Positions 1 to 9,399 of a stretch of 64,000 bases of DNA are shown piece by piece; positions within the stretch are counted from its first letter, which is position 1; every line of letters begins with the position of its first letter. The notes beneath the pieces are model-generated. The model saw only the letters and a list, made by a program, of their open reading frames with translations, was not told where the DNA came from and searched no databases. The stretch comes from Paenibacillus montaniterrae (lineage in GTDB: Bacteria; Bacillota; Bacilli; Paenibacillales; Paenibacillaceae): positions 124,001-188,000 of the forward strand of contig NZ_BOSE01000002.1 of assembly GCF_018403185.1 (NCBI RefSeq), written 5' to 3'. The translations under genes and the position numbers were made by a program.

Positions 1-248
1 GAATTGGATTGATAAGCTACATATAATCCGTAAATGCCATGGAACAGCAGCGGTATGTAGATCAAAACGAATTCCAGCACTGGCAGCAGCGGCAAGTTAT
101 TAATAAAATTTACCCCGTTTTGAAATCCTTCTGGTCCTCGCTCGAAAGCTTGGAAATTCGTCAAAGCGTGCACAATGAAAAAACCGCCCAGTGGAATAAT
201 ACCGACTAGCGAGTGCAGCTTACGAGAGAAATAGCTATTTCCCTTCAT
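1..248 (-). CDS. sdhC: Succinate dehydrogenase cytochrome b558 subunit, N-terminal part
   Basis: This is the first 82 codons of a minus-strand gene cut by the window edge. The translation begins MKGNSYFSRKLHSLVG and continues with a hydrophobic helix containing IPLGGFFIVHAL and then LPVLEFVLIYIPLLFHGIYG. That matches the di-heme membrane anchor SdhC of Bacillus-type complex II, including candidate heme-ligand histidines in the IVHAL and LFHGI helices. The start at 248 is supported by a GAAAGGAG ribosome-binding site. A promoter for the gene lies at 308-336. sdhA and sdhB would be expected beyond the left edge, which cannot be seen here. Confidence 0.88.
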   Translation of the reverse strand, partial: MKGNSYFSRKLHSLVGIIPLGGFFIVHALTNFQAFERGPEGFQNGVNFINNLPLLPVLEFVLIYIPLLFHGIYGLYVAYQSN

Positions 249-307
249 TTTGTTGTTTTCTCCTTTCAAACTGTAAGTGCTTACTTATCCTTTTGAAACC
301 AAACCAA

Positions 308-336
308 ATTTTACCCCACGCACCTAATCTCGTCAA
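308..336 (-). promoter_or_regulatory. Sigma-A promoter for sdhC
   Basis: Read on the minus strand, TTGACG (331-336) and TAAAAT (308-313) are separated by 17 bases. They lie about 60 bases upstream of the sdhC start, in the divergent interval shared with the LysR-type gene. Confidence 0.65.
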
Positions 337-384
337 CTTCGTTCAAGGATACGTCAAGCATAAAACGACACAGTTCTGCCATAG

Positions 385-413
385 TTTTATCCTACTCCTT
401 TTTCGCTTATAAT
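385..413 (+). promoter_or_regulatory. Probable promoter of the LysR-type regulator gene
   Basis: A perfect TATAAT lies at 408-413, with a weak TTTTAT at 385-390 seventeen bases upstream. It precedes the regulator start at 467. Confidence 0.5.
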
Positions 414-466
414 GGAATTGCATATTTATTATTAAAACTTATAACAATATAGCATAAGGAGATATG

Positions 467-1363
467 ATGAACGAAGCTTATTCGATTTTTAAGTCTATTG
501 TCGATCAATCAAGCATGAATAAAGCGGCACAGCTATTAAATTTGTCACAGCCGGCCTTGTCTCGAAAAATTAGCAAGCTGGAGCAGGAAATCGGCGCTCC
601 GCTATTTCGGCGGGTCGGCAAGCGCCTTGAGCTGACGAGAATCGGCCAGCTTACTTACGATTACGCGATTTCTGCAGAAAAGCTTCATTTGCAGTTTTTA
701 CAAACCGTTGCCGAATTCAAGGAAACCGGGCGCAGCCTGCTGACGATTGGCGCTAGTCTGACGACGCTGCAATCGACACTGCCGGATCTGATTGCACTGC
801 TGAGAGAAACCCATCCTGAAATTGATATTAAAGCGGTGACCGGCAAAACCCATGAGGTTGTCAATTTTGTAAAGGAGCATAAGGTTGATCTTGCAGTGAT
901 TGCGTCGCGTATTGATGATCCGTATGTTCACTGCACGCCATTATTCGATGACCATCTTATTCTTGCTCTGCCGCGCACACTTATACAGGATGAGCAGCGC
1001 TATTTGCAGCTGCATGATCTTAACCAAATGCCGATGATCCTGTTTACGAAAGGAACCTGGTATCGTCTGCTGACGGATGAGCTGTTCGAGGCCTATCAGC
1101 TGACACCGGACATTTGTATGGAAATCGATTCATTTGAAGCGATTTTGCGCTTGCTGCACACCTTTCGTGCCGGGGCCTTGCTGCCCAAATCCTATTTGCG
1201 GCCCGAGCTGATTGCCGACAATGAATTGATCACCTACCATATCCCTCAATTGGAGGCGACTAAAAGAACAACATCATTAATTCATGCTGACCCGAATACA
1301 CTAGATGCAGCTGTGAGGGATTGTATAGTGCAAATCGCAACGCACTACCAAGCTAAAACGTAG
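467..1363 (+). CDS. LysR-family transcriptional regulator
   Basis: A 298-residue DNA-binding regulator of the LysR family. Residues 3-60 form the winged helix-turn-helix (MNKAAQLLNLSQPALSRKIS followed by LEQEIGAPLFRR). The rest is the periplasmic-binding-protein-like effector domain. The start at 467 is preferred to the adjacent ATG at 464 because the AAGGAG at 456-461 is five bases away, against two. The gene is divergent from sdhC, so control of succinate dehydrogenase or a TCA-cycle signal is a reasonable inference. No residue identifies the effector. A pair of family A repeats starts ten bases after the stop codon. Confidence 0.88.
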   Translation: MNEAYSIFKSIVDQSSMNKAAQLLNLSQPALSRKISKLEQEIGAPLFRRVGKRLELTRIGQLTYDYAISAEKLHLQFLQTVAEFKETGRSLLTIGASLTTLQSTLPDLIALLRETHPEIDIKAVTGKTHEVVNFVKEHKVDLAVIASRIDDPYVHCTPLFDDHLILALPRTLIQDEQRYLQLHDLNQMPMILFTKGTWYRLLTDELFEAYQLTPDICMEIDSFEAILRLLHTFRAGALLPKSYLRPELIADNELITYHIPQLEATKRTTSLIHADPNTLDAAVRDCIVQIATHYQAKT

Positions 1364-1373
1364 TAGAGGGTAG

Positions 1374-1541
1374 TTCAAAAATTCGACTTTGATGACGATG
1401 ATATTGCGTTGTAGCTTAGTCGACGGCGAATCTTGAACGCTAGCGAAAACTGCGGTGCTCACGTAGCTTTTGCTCTACGCTGCGCTCCTTGTTTTCTAAC
1501 TAGCGTCCAACCTTCTTGGTCCTGAAAGCCGAATTTTTGAA
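1374..1541 (+). repeat. Family A palindromic repeat, copy A1
   Basis: The element starts TTCAAAAATTCGACTTTG, continues with GATGACGA and ends GGTCCTGAAAGCC then GAATTTTTGAA. The outer 12 bases form a perfect inverted repeat and internal arms (CTAGCGAAAA against TTTTCTAACTAGCG) extend the stem. It begins ten bases after the LysR stop codon. The same element recurs at 1561, 33358, 33521, 39731, 39934, 50832, 50986, 51171, 60388 and 60573. Confidence 0.85.
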
Positions 1542-1560
1542 CCTTCATTAGAACCGGTAG

Positions 1561-1726
1561 TTCAAAAATCCGACTTTGATGACGATGTACGGCTTCGCAG
1601 TGGGCTCGACGGCGAATATGTCACGCTACCGAGTGCTCCGGTGCTCACGTAGCTTTTGCCGCAGCTAGCGCTCCTCGCTCTCTAGTATCGTGCCATCTTC
1701 TTGGTCCTGAAAGCCGAATTTTTGAA
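1561..1726 (+). repeat. Family A palindromic repeat, copy A2
   Basis: Direct tandem copy of A1, in the same orientation, with a 19-base linker. The centre differs (CACGCTACCGAGTGCTCCGG replaces the AACGCTAGCG segment) but the termini and the GATGACGA and TTGGTCCTGAAAGCC blocks are kept. Confidence 0.85.
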
Positions 1727-1761
1727 CCTTCATTAGAATCGGTAGTTCATTGTCAGTCAGA

Positions 1762-1790
1762 TTGTTTCCCCTACACTCGTGAGGTATACT
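1762..1790 (+). promoter_or_regulatory. Sigma-A promoter for the CPBP protease gene
   Basis: TTGTTT (1762-1767) and TATACT (1785-1790) are separated by 17 bases, 28 bases upstream of the start codon at 1819. Confidence 0.6.
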
Positions 1791-1818
1791 AAAAAGACAT
1801 CAGTTAAAGAGGTGAATT

Positions 1819-3495
1819 ATGGTTAACAACATTTCACGGAAAACGTGGGTGACTACAAGTGTGCTGGCCATTGTTGCTGCGATCGTCTTTATTGTAATCC
1901 AGCTGATTTCAGGTCTGTCCTATGATACTGACACAACTCAGAGACCGATTAGCAAGGAAGCGGCGATTGAAAAGGCTACTCAATTTGTAATTGAGCAGAC
2001 CGGGCTATCTGTGACTGAAGCCGAAGCCTATCATAGCTCCAACAAGGATTATACCGGCTATCTCGCCAAGTACAAGCTGAACGAGGAGCATAAGCAAAAA
2101 TTCGAAAAGTATTTGCCGGTTGATCAGTACATGATCAATGTTTTATTCGATGGAAACAACCGGGGCAGCGTCTATCTGAACCTGTATACAGGTGAAATTA
2201 TAGGCTGGAATTTTAAGCTGCGCGGAACTCAGGTGGAGCAAGCGACAGCTTATGAAGCACTGAACAACTTGCTTGCCGAGCGTAATTTCCCACTTGGAGA
2301 CAAGACGCATATCGATACATATGAGCAGATTGAAAACTTCGATATTTTTGGCACAGAGCGCGTAACGACTACAGGCTACTACGTGTCCAATGATGATTTA
2401 ACGATTAAGGATGCTGTATTCCAATTCGATTCAAGCGTTATCGTCTACGGCGACAACGTTATTGTCAGCAAGCTGATGCCTGATTTTATTTTGCCAAGTG
2501 ATTATGTCGAGCTTGTTGAAAAGCAGGATATGTATGCGAATATATGGACCTACGGTGTCTATATGGCGATTACGTTCGTGCTTGGCATTTTGGCGATTAT
2601 TTATGCGGTTCTGTACCGCCGTCACACATCCTTCAAATTCGGCATTTGGCTAACGGTAATTGCGACGATTATATCTGCCATTATTAATTTGGGAATGATG
2701 AAATCGCAGCTTGGCCTGCAGGGAGATATGCTGTCGGGCTCAGATCTGTTCACGAAAGCATTTTTCATAGCGATTATTATCGTAACGATCATTGCCGGCA
2801 CAGTCAGCTATTACTTCTCCTTCGTAGCTGGAGACGGGCTATGGCGGGCGCAGGGCTTCCAGCTATGGCCGCGCTTTAGAGACGCCCATTATGGCAAGCA
2901 TGTGTGGGATTCGATGAAAATCGGCTATTTGATGGCGATTATCGGACTTGGCGTGCAAAATGTAATCTTTCTAATTTTAACAGTAACGCTAGGCACATGG
3001 TCTGCGAATGATACATCACAGTCGCTGCTTAACTTTGAATTTTCCTGGCTGTATCCAGCAATCGCCTGGTTCGCTGCGATTACTGAGGAAGCAGTATTCC
3101 GCTTCTTCGGGGTTGGAATTTTCCGCCGCTGGTTCAAAAACACTTGGATTGCTGCGTTAATTCCGACCATTGCCTGGGCTGCAGGGCACACGCTTTACCC
3201 GCTCTACCCGGCATCAACACGCGTTATTGAGCTGCTTATCATCGGCTACTTGTTCACTTGGGTCATGATCCGTTTTGGCTTGATCGCTGCAATGTTTATG
3301 CATGCAAGCTTCAATACGATTTTGATTGGCATTTCAATGATTATAAGCGGTACGACTGGCGACGTCGTCTCGGCCTGCATCTTCCTTGTGCTGCCGTTCA
3401 TTATCGCCTTCGTGATCAAATGGCTGCATGATCGCAAAAAGAATACTGGAGACGCTAATGGTCCCCAGTATCCTCCCGTAATGCCGCAACAATAG
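1819..3495 (+). CDS. CPBP-family intramembrane metalloprotease
   Basis: A 558-residue polytopic membrane protein. One N-terminal segment (about 12-33) leads into an extracytoplasmic region of about 200 residues containing PepSY-like stretches. Several transmembrane helices follow, and the C-terminal CPBP (Abi, type II CAAX-protease-like) domain. The expected glutamate pair and arginine are visible as EEAVFR (E423, E424, R428). The two later motif histidines are H457 in GHTLYP and H495 in MHASFN. Substrate unknown; members act in prenyl-protein processing, peptide immunity or membrane stress. The start follows GAGGTGAATT. The 3' end overlaps the convergent uvrC gene by 41 bases. Confidence 0.85.
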   Translation: MVNNISRKTWVTTSVLAIVAAIVFIVIQLISGLSYDTDTTQRPISKEAAIEKATQFVIEQTGLSVTEAEAYHSSNKDYTGYLAKYKLNEEHKQKFEKYLPVDQYMINVLFDGNNRGSVYLNLYTGEIIGWNFKLRGTQVEQATAYEALNNLLAERNFPLGDKTHIDTYEQIENFDIFGTERVTTTGYYVSNDDLTIKDAVFQFDSSVIVYGDNVIVSKLMPDFILPSDYVELVEKQDMYANIWTYGVYMAITFVLGILAIIYAVLYRRHTSFKFGIWLTVIATIISAIINLGMMKSQLGLQGDMLSGSDLFTKAFFIAIIIVTIIAGTVSYYFSFVAGDGLWRAQGFQLWPRFRDAHYGKHVWDSMKIGYLMAIIGLGVQNVIFLILTVTLGTWSANDTSQSLLNFEFSWLYPAIAWFAAITEEAVFRFFGVGIFRRWFKNTWIAALIPTIAWAAGHTLYPLYPASTRVIELLIIGYLFTWVMIRFGLIAAMFMHASFNTILIGISMIISGTTGDVVSACIFLVLPFIIAFVIKWLHDRKKNTGDANGPQYPPVMPQQ

Positions 3496-5302
3496 TGGCA
3501 GCAAGCTTTTCACCTATGCCAAGAGGCTTGAAGTCTTCGACTTCGGCCTCTTTTATTTTTTTCAGCGAGCCGAAGTGCTTCAGCAGCTGATTGCGGCGCT
3601 TCTCCCCTATGCCGGGTATCGCATCCAGCTTCGATTCAACCATTGATTTGGCGCGCTGCTGTCTGTGGAACGTAATCGCAAAGCGATGCACCTCGTCCTG
3701 TATCCGCTGCAGCAAGTAAAACTCCTGGCTATCGCGCGCAAGCGGCACGATTTGCGGCGGATCGCCACTCATCAGCTCAGCCGTGCGATGCTTTTCATCC
3801 TTAACGAGACCGCAGACAGGTATAAACAAATTCAACTCATCCTGCAATATTTCCTGGGCAGCAGATATTTGCCCTTTGCCGCCGTCGACCACGATCAAAT
3901 CCGGAAGCTGCGACCCTTCCTTCAGCACACGCTCATAGCGGCGTCTAATCACCTCACGCATCGTGCCGTAATCATCCGGCCCTTCAACGCCCTTCACCTT
4001 ATATTTGCGATACTCCTTGCGGTCCGGCTTGCCATCGGTAAACACAACCATCGCCGAAACCGGATTGCTCCCTTGAATGTTGGAGTTATCGAACGCCTCA
4101 ATCCGCCGCAAATTGTCTATGCCAAGCGCTTTGCCCAAATTGCTCGCAGCAACAACGCTGCGCTCCTGATCACGCTCAATCAGCTTAAACTTTTCATCGA
4201 GCACATTTTGTGCATTTTGCACCGCCAACGCGACAATTTCGCTTTTTTGCCCGCGCTGTGGAATGACAACCTTAACCTTAAGCCATTCCTGCAGCCAAGT
4301 CGCGATCTCTTCACCCTTCATGCTGCTGCTCTCATGCGGAATCGGTAGCAAAATTTGACGCGGCAGTGCAGGGTTGTCGCTGTAATATTGCGTAATGAAG
4401 CTCATGAAATCATCATATTCATCGCCATAGTATGGAAAGGCTGTGCCGTGTCGCTCAATCAGCTTGCCCTTGCGCATATACATAATTTGCACGCTCATCC
4501 AGCCCTTGTCCACCGCATAGCCGAAAATATCGCGGTCGAGCGCATCGTTTAATGTAATTTTCTGCTTCTGCATAATGGTATCAATCGCGACAATTTGATC
4601 ACGATATTCCTTCGCCTTCTCAAACTCGAGCCCTTCTGCTGCCTGCTCCATTTTGCGCTCCAGCTCCTGGCGCACAGAGTCCTCTCCGCCGTTCAAAAAG
4701 CGTGTAATTTGCGTAATCATATCGTCATATTGGCTTTGCTCCACCGGAAATTCGCAGGGCGCAATGCATTGCCCAAGATGATAATAAAGGCATACCTTAT
4801 CCGGCAGCTTGCCGCATTTGCGCAGCGGATAGAGCCTGTCCAGCAGCTTTTTCGTTTGCTGAGCGGCGTAGGCGTTCGGATATGGACCAAAATATTTCGC
4901 CTTATCCTTCGTTACGCGGCGAGTAATTTCCAGCTTCGGGTGCTTTTCGTTTGTAATCTTAATATAAGGAAACGTTTTGTCGTCCTTCAGCAGCACATTA
5001 TAGCGCGGATGATGCTGCTTAATTAAATTACATTCCAAAATCAACGCTTCCATATTGCTGTCCGTCGTAATAAATTCAAAATCAGCGATTTCGCTAACGA
5101 GCTTTTGCGTCTTCGCATTATGACTACCTGTAAAATAAGAACGAACCCGATTTTTCAAAATTTTCGCTTTACCGACGTATATAATAACTCCTTCGCTATT
5201 TTTCATTAAATAGCAGCCAGGCCGGTCAGGAAGAAGCGCAAGCTTGTTGCGAATATGCTCTTTTACAGCCGTATTTGTTGGGTTATGCTGGAATGACGTC
5301 AC
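3455..5302 (-). CDS. uvrC: UvrABC system protein C, excision nuclease
   Basis: UvrC makes both incisions around a DNA lesion after UvrB loading in nucleotide excision repair. The protein (615 residues) shows the GIY-YIG nuclease domain ([11 protein letters not shown] then [14 protein letters not shown]). A UVR motif for UvrB binding lies near residues 205-235 ([24 protein letters not shown] is split around it). The RNase H-like 5' nuclease domain includes [17 protein letters not shown] and [10 protein letters not shown]-terminal helix-hairpin-helix pair contains [19 protein letters not shown] place the start at the GTG at 5302, seven bases after a GGGGG ribosome-binding site, instead of the ATG 27 bases upstream. 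Length is normal for the family. Confidence 0.95.
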   Translation of the reverse strand: MTSFQHNPTNTAVKEHIRNKLALLPDRPGCYLMKNSEGVIIYVGKAKILKNRVRSYFTGSHNAKTQKLVSEIADFEFITTDSNMEALILECNLIKQHHPRYNVLLKDDKTFPYIKITNEKHPKLEITRRVTKDKAKYFGPYPNAYAAQQTKKLLDRLYPLRKCGKLPDKVCLYYHLGQCIAPCEFPVEQSQYDDMITQITRFLNGGEDSVRQELERKMEQAAEGLEFEKAKEYRDQIVAIDTIMQKQKITLNDALDRDIFGYAVDKGWMSVQIMYMRKGKLIERHGTAFPYYGDEYDDFMSFITQYYSDNPALPRQILLPIPHESSSMKGEEIATWLQEWLKVKVVIPQRGQKSEIVALAVQNAQNVLDEKFKLIERDQERSVVAASNLGKALGIDNLRRIEAFDNSNIQGSNPVSAMVVFTDGKPDRKEYRKYKVKGVEGPDDYGTMREVIRRRYERVLKEGSQLPDLIVVDGGKGQISAAQEILQDELNLFIPVCGLVKDEKHRTAELMSGDPPQIVPLARDSQEFYLLQRIQDEVHRFAITFHRQQRAKSMVESKLDAIPGIGEKRRNQLLKHFGSLKKIKEAEVEDFKPLGIGEKLAATIVAALREDTGDH

Positions 5303-5425
5303 CTTACTTCCCCCTTTTTGCGACAACATCCTATGTCCAATCTATAAATCGTATCCATTTCATATTGTAGCATATTTCAAGCATGCTGATGTTGTCGCTT
5401 TTTTGTCACAATCGCTTTAACTTAC

Positions 5426-5455
5426 TTTACAATTTGGCAAACTATTGGGTATACT
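5426..5455 (+). promoter_or_regulatory. Sigma-A promoter for the small membrane protein gene
   Basis: TTTACA (5426-5431) and TATACT (5450-5455) with an 18-base spacer, about 36 bases upstream of the start at 5491. Confidence 0.55.
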
Positions 5456-5490
5456 ATGTACAGCAATTGGTCGCCAAGGAGGACTTCAAA

Positions 5491-5634
5491 ATGGAAAATG
5501 TTCAAGATCCACGCCAACATATTAACGAAGAACCACGCGACGATCTTAAAGACGTTGTGGTAGGCTTTGCTGTAATGCTTGGCTTTATGACCGTTGTGTT
5601 CGCTGCTGCTGTAATTGTGAAGGCATTAATGTAA
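5491..5634 (+). CDS. Small single-pass membrane protein, YqzM-like
   Basis: A 47-residue protein: a charged N-terminal half (QDPRQHINEEPRDD) followed by one hydrophobic helix (about 24-45, VVVGFAVMLGFMTVVFAAAV). The organisation resembles the short Bacillus YqzM family, but at this length the name is tentative. The start at 5491 is set by AAGGAGG eight bases upstream; longer readings of the frame have no such site. The gene has its own promoter and a strong terminator, so it appears to be monocistronic. Function unknown. Confidence 0.7.
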   Translation: MENVQDPRQHINEEPRDDLKDVVVGFAVMLGFMTVVFAAAVIVKALM

Positions 5635-5655
5635 TTACATACCGCAGCGCCAACA

Positions 5656-5703
5656 GAAAAGCCCGCAATCTCACGGTTATAAACCAGGAGACTGCGGGCT
5701 TTT
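5656..5703 (+). terminator. Rho-independent terminator
   Basis: AAAAGCCCGCA and TGCGGGCTTTT pair, extended by GTCTC/GAGAC with one mismatch, and are followed by T residues. Both strands have T runs, so it could also stop the yezD transcript from the other side. Confidence 0.8.
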
Positions 5704-5713
5704 CGCTTTTATT

Positions 5714-5917
5714 TTAGATGGATTTGATCTTTTTTTGCTCAGCAGCTTCCTGCTTGCCGGCAGCATGGTTGGAGGTGAGTGGATAGCGAGTGCGTTCCAT
5801 ACGATCGATTTGCACAATTTGGCCATCATGAACCGTTACAATTACTTGACCATACTGCAGCCCATCTAGCTGCTTTGCAATGCGTTGCTGCCATATTGCA
5901 TCTGTTTCTTTTGTCAT
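5714..5917 (-). CDS. yezD: YezD-family small protein (DUF2292)
   Basis: A 67-residue protein whose centre reads LQYGQVIVTVHDGQIVQIDRMERTR, the signature of the DUF2292/YezD family. These small proteins commonly lie beside sulfur-assimilation genes, as here directly downstream of cysW. Biochemical role unknown. Of three nearby ATG codons (5926, 5923, 5917) the last has the best spacing from the AGGAGG site. The 120 bases between cysW and this gene hold three copies of a hairpin arm, which may regulate it. Confidence 0.75.
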   Translation of the reverse strand: MTKETDAIWQQRIAKQLDGLQYGQVIVTVHDGQIVQIDRMERTRYPLTSNHAAGKQEAAEQKKIKSI

Positions 5918-5935
5918 CTTCATCATTCCTCCTAC

Positions 5936-6026
5936 AACTTTTCATGATGTGATACCTCTTGCATACCTTTCCGGGTCATGAAAAGTTTCTTCGAAAGCGT
6001 ACGCTTAACTTTTCATGATGTGATAC
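5936..6026 (-). promoter_or_regulatory. Possible attenuator: three-arm competing hairpins before yezD
   Basis: The block AACTTTTCATGATGTGATAC occurs twice on the plus strand (5936-5955 and 6007-6026), and the exact complement TCATGAAAAGTT lies between them (5976-5987). In the minus-strand transcript the middle arm can pair with the upstream arm or with the downstream arm just before the yezD ribosome-binding site, but not both. A perfect 12-base palindrome (AAGCGTACGCTT, 5995-6006) lies in the first loop. The regulatory reading is inference. Confidence 0.5.
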
Positions 6027-6037
6027 TAACTAGCGCC

Positions 6038-6925
6038 TTAATGCGATGGCGAATTTCGCTTTAACTGATTCTGCTCCTTCCATTCCACGATCGCTTTCAC
6101 AATCAAGGTCACGATGGCGAGCAGCATAAGCAGCGAGGCAATCGCAAAGGCTGCGGAAAACTGGTACTCATTGTATAAAATTTCTACATGCAGCGGAAGT
6201 GTATTCGTTCGCCCTCTAATATGGCCTGAGACTACCGATACGGCGCCAAATTCGCCCATCGCCCGCGCATTGCAAAGAATGAGTCCGTAGAGCAAGCCCC
6301 ACTTAATATTCGGCAGCGTGACCCGCCAAAAAACTTGAAAGCCTCTTGCCCCCAGGCTGACGGCAGCCTCCTCCTCTGTAATGCCCTGCTGCTGCATAAG
6401 CGGGATAATTTCGCGCGCTACAAACGGAACTGTAATAAATAGCGTAGCAATAATGATGCCGGGAACCGCAAAAATGATTTTTATATCATGCTCTGCCAGC
6501 CACGGTCCGAAATACCCTTGTGCGCCGAACAAAAGCACAAACACAAGTCCGGCAATAACAGGCGAAACGGCAAATGGCAGATCAATCAACGTCATGAGCA
6601 GCTGCTTGCCGCGAAACTTGAATTTGGAAATCGCCCAGGCTACAAGTAGACCGAACACGGCATTAAGCGGCACTACGATAAGCGCAGTCAGCAGCGTCAG
6701 CTTCAAGGCGGCCATCGCATCCGGGTGGCTGATTGCATCAAAGTATACGCCAGCGCCCTTTTTCAAGGACTCGGCTATGACGACGGCGAGCGGCAAAATA
6801 ATCATCAGTCCTATAAACAGGACGGCGATGCCGATCAGCAGCCAGCGGACAGCAGGCGCTTCGTTAATATGCCGCTCGCGCACTGCTGTATGTGAGCTGC
6901 GATGATAGCTTACGACTCCAGCCAT
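6038..6925 (-). CDS. cysW: Sulfate ABC transporter permease CysW
   Basis: One of two membrane subunits that form the sulfate or thiosulfate channel. The 295-residue protein has about six hydrophobic helices. Its permease coupling loop is at about 175-205 (EEEAAVSLGARGFQVFWRVTLPNIKWGL), the EAA motif that docks on the ATPase. Sequence landmarks such as NAVFGLLVAWAISKF and ARAMGEFGAVSVVSG are typical of CysW. It follows cysT by 13 bases in the same operon. No CysA ATPase gene accompanies it in this window. Confidence 0.93.
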   Translation of the reverse strand: MAGVVSYHRSSHTAVRERHINEAPAVRWLLIGIAVLFIGLMIILPLAVVIAESLKKGAGVYFDAISHPDAMAALKLTLLTALIVVPLNAVFGLLVAWAISKFKFRGKQLLMTLIDLPFAVSPVIAGLVFVLLFGAQGYFGPWLAEHDIKIIFAVPGIIIATLFITVPFVAREIIPLMQQQGITEEEAAVSLGARGFQVFWRVTLPNIKWGLLYGLILCNARAMGEFGAVSVVSGHIRGRTNTLPLHVEILYNEYQFSAAFAIASLLMLLAIVTLIVKAIVEWKEQNQLKRNSPSH

Positions 6926-6938
6926 GATGCTTCCTCCT

Positions 6939-7766
6939 TCAGGAATTCGCCGTCATGCGACGGTTCATTCTCCACTGTAATAGGTTGATCAGCAGCAACA
7001 GCAGGAAGGAAACGATTAGCATTACTGCCGCAATTGCTGTTGCGCCCGCATAATCATATTGCTCCAGCTTCGTCATAATGAGCAGCGGCGAAATTTCTGT
7101 TACCATCGGCATATTGCCGCTAATAAATACAACCGAACCGTATTCACCAATGCCTCGCGCAAAGGCTAGGGTAAAGCCTGTCAGCAGCGCAGGATACAAG
7201 GTTGGCAGTATGACTTGAAAGAAGGTGCGCAGACGGTATGCGCCCAGCATAACCGCCGCTTCCTCCATATCCTTCTCCAAATCCTCGATCACAGGCTGAA
7301 CGGTGCGAACAACGAACGGGATGCCGATAAAGGTTAGCGCGATAATAATGCCAAGCGGCGAATAGGCCGCCTTAATCCCGAGCGGCTCCAGCAAAGAGCC
7401 GATCCAGCCATTTTTCGCATAAAGCGCTGTGAGCGCAATGCCCGCTACCGCAGTCGGCAGGGCAAATGGAATATCGACAACCGCATCCAGCAGCTTTTTG
7501 CCTGGAAATGAATATCGTACAAGCACCCAGGCTACAATCAAGCCAAACACCGTATTGATCAGCGCTGCACATAATGCCGTAATAAAGCTGACCCGATAAG
7601 AAGCAACGACACGCGGATTCGTAACGGTGCTCCAAAATTCGGCTGCGCTAAGCTCAAAGGATTTAATAAAAATAATTGCAAGCGGAATGAAAACCAGTAT
7701 GCTCAAATAAAACAGCGACAGTCCCAAGGTTAGACGAAAGCCCGGAATGATCGAACGTTTAGCCAT
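6939..7766 (-). CDS. cysT: Sulfate ABC transporter permease CysT
   Basis: The partner membrane subunit of CysW (275 residues, about six transmembrane helices). The EAA loop reads EEAAVMLGAYRLRTFFQVILPTLYPALLTG when joined across its two halves, and the family motif ARGIGEYGSVVFISGN follows. It lies 32 bases downstream of the binding-protein gene and 13 bases upstream of cysW, so the three form one transcription unit from the promoter near 9034-9063. Confidence 0.93.
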   Translation of the reverse strand: MAKRSIIPGFRLTLGLSLFYLSILVFIPLAIIFIKSFELSAAEFWSTVTNPRVVASYRVSFITALCAALINTVFGLIVAWVLVRYSFPGKKLLDAVVDIPFALPTAVAGIALTALYAKNGWIGSLLEPLGIKAAYSPLGIIIALTFIGIPFVVRTVQPVIEDLEKDMEEAAVMLGAYRLRTFFQVILPTLYPALLTGFTLAFARGIGEYGSVVFISGNMPMVTEISPLLIMTKLEQYDYAGATAIAAVMLIVSFLLLLLINLLQWRMNRRMTANS

Positions 7767-7798
7767 TGCAGTTCTCCTTTAACACAGCAGGCTGGCGA

Positions 7799-8935
7799 TC
7801 AGCTTCCCGGTGTATAGATTTGGTCAAATATTCCGCCATCCGCAAAATGCTTTTCCTGTGCAGCTTGCCAGCCGCCAAAATCTTTATCGATTTGCAGCAG
7901 CTCCAGCTCAGGGAATTGATCCTTGAATTGCTCAGCAATTTCCGGAGTCGTAGGGCGGTAATAGTTTTTGCCTGCAATCGTTTGGCCTTCATCGCTGTAC
8001 AAATATTGCAAATACGCTTCTGCAACCTCTCTTGTTCCACGCTTGTCAACGATTTTATCGACAATCGCCACTGGCGGCTCAGCCAATATGCTCAGCGAAG
8101 GGTATACAATATCGAATTTATCCGGTCCAAGCTCGTTAATCGATAAATACGCTTCGTTTTCCCACGCAAGCAGCACATCGCCAATTTCACGTTCAACAAA
8201 TGTTGTTGTGGAGCCTCTGGCGCCTGTATCGAGTACCGGCACATGCTTGAACAGCTCAGACACAAACTGCTTGGCTGCTTCCTCGTCATTGTTGTTTTGC
8301 TTCAACGCATAGCCCCAGGCTGCCAGGTAATTCCAGCGCGCGCCGCCTGAAGTTTTAGGATTCGGCGTAATCACCTCGACTCCATCCTTAATCAGGTCAT
8401 TCCAATCCAAAATATTTTTCGGGTTGCCCTTGCGAACTAAAAACACAATCGTTGACGTATAAGGTGAGCTATTATGCTCAAACTGCGACTGCCAATCATC
8501 CGTAAGTAGACCAGCTTCGACAATCGCATCGATATCATAGCCTAACGCCAATGTAACGACATCCGCCTCCAATCCGTCGACAACTGCACGCCCCTGCTTG
8601 CCCGAGCCGCCATGCGACTGCTCAATGGTAACCTCCTGGCCTTCCTTCTCCAGCCAATACTTTGCGAAAGCCTCGTTGAACTCTACATACAGTTCACGCG
8701 TTGGGTCATAGGAAACATTCAGCAATTTTACAGGATCTTTTTTATCGCCTGAATTGCTGCCAGCTCCTTCATTCGTTTGCTTGCTATTGGAATTGCTATT
8801 ATTAGTTGTGGCAGGCGTCTCAGTACTTCCGTTTCCATTTGAATTTCCATTGCTGCTGCCGCAAGCCGCCAGCACACCTACAAGCAAAGCCAGCACAATT
8901 GTTAAAGAAAGTTGACGAATAGACCACTGTTTCAT
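7799..8935 (-). CDS. Sulfate-binding lipoprotein of the ABC transporter
   Basis: A 378-residue extracytoplasmic solute-binding protein. The N terminus is a lipoprotein signal peptide ending in a lipobox (VLAAC, residues about 21-25), then a serine/asparagine-rich linker of about 35 residues. The mature domain contains [44 protein letters not shown] and [16 protein letters not shown], the sulfate/thiosulfate ligand motifs of the Sbp/CysP family. Sulfate against thiosulfate preference cannot be told from sequence. It heads the cysT-cysW-yezD operon. The ribosome-binding site is AAGGGGGA. Confidence 0.9.
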   Translation of the reverse strand: MKQWSIRQLSLTIVLALLVGVLAACGSSNGNSNGNGSTETPATTNNSNSNSKQTNEGAGSNSGDKKDPVKLLNVSYDPTRELYVEFNEAFAKYWLEKEGQEVTIEQSHGGSGKQGRAVVDGLEADVVTLALGYDIDAIVEAGLLTDDWQSQFEHNSSPYTSTIVFLVRKGNPKNILDWNDLIKDGVEVITPNPKTSGGARWNYLAAWGYALKQNNNDEEAAKQFVSELFKHVPVLDTGARGSTTTFVEREIGDVLLAWENEAYLSINELGPDKFDIVYPSLSILAEPPVAIVDKIVDKRGTREVAEAYLQYLYSDEGQTIAGKNYYRPTTPEIAEQFKDQFPELELLQIDKDFGGWQAAQEKHFADGGIFDQIYTPGS

Positions 8936-9000
8936 ACATAAATCCCCCTTAAAATAATTGGGATAGGCTAACGTTCATTCCAGTGGTCTGGTCATTAATG

Positions 9001-9027
9001 ATTATTCCTATCAATTTAGTTGGTTAT
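9001..9027 (-). promoter_or_regulatory. Possible CymR-type operator at the sulfate operon start
   Basis: ATTCCTATCAATTTAGTTGG lies just downstream of the -10 element, overlapping the inferred transcription start. It resembles the imperfect dyad recognised by the Rrf2-type cysteine repressor CymR as I remember it. The position suits a repressor, but the match is from memory. Confidence 0.3.
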
Positions 9028-9033
9028 GTGGTG

Positions 9034-9063
9034 ATATTATCAACGGTTGCCATCCTTTGTCAA
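9034..9063 (-). promoter_or_regulatory. Sigma-A promoter of the sulfate transport operon
   Basis: Minus-strand TTGACA (9058-9063) and TAATAT (9034-9039) with an 18-base spacer, about 100 bases upstream of the lipoprotein start. Confidence 0.7.
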
Positions 9064-9399
9064 TAGTTTTTTTTATATAAATTATCATTTCCCCTTATAA
9101 CCGCCAAAATGAAGCCTCCACCAAAGCACATTTGTTAAAGCAAAGGGGCTTATCCCCACACAATAGCTTGCCACAGTACATATGGATAACATGTACCACC
9201 TTATTCATGCATATCGAGAAGCTGCATTCTTCGAATTGAGCTTCTAAGGAGGTGATGACACGCCCCTACAAAACTTTATAGGTTTCTGTCGGACAAGCAA
9301 GTAACCAGAGTCGAGGGTATAAAAACTTAAACTGAATTATTACTGCTCGATTCACCTCGGCCAATGCCGAGAGTCTATTTGTAAAGGAGTTTGGTGGAT
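9064..9399. other. Intergenic region before the three-paralog cluster
   Basis: No convincing gene. It contains a small inverted repeat (GTACAT/ATGTAC near 9177-9199) and, just before the first paralog, the leader CCGAGAGTC-TTTGTAAAGGAG, which is repeated before the second paralog. No clear -35/-10 pair was found for the cluster. Confidence 0.5.

Noticed and set aside
1374..1726. Insertion sequence or MITE explanation for family A
   Set aside because: No transposase, and no target-site duplication could be seen; the fixed orientation to stop codons argues against random insertion. A domesticated MITE is not excluded.
3665..5026. Long plus-strand frames opposite uvrC
   Set aside because: They are antisense shadows of a strongly conserved gene, with no start signals.
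8936..9060. S-box or T-box riboswitch before the sulfate operon
   Set aside because: No K-turn, anti-terminator or T-box sequence is present; the region has only a promoter and a possible repressor site.
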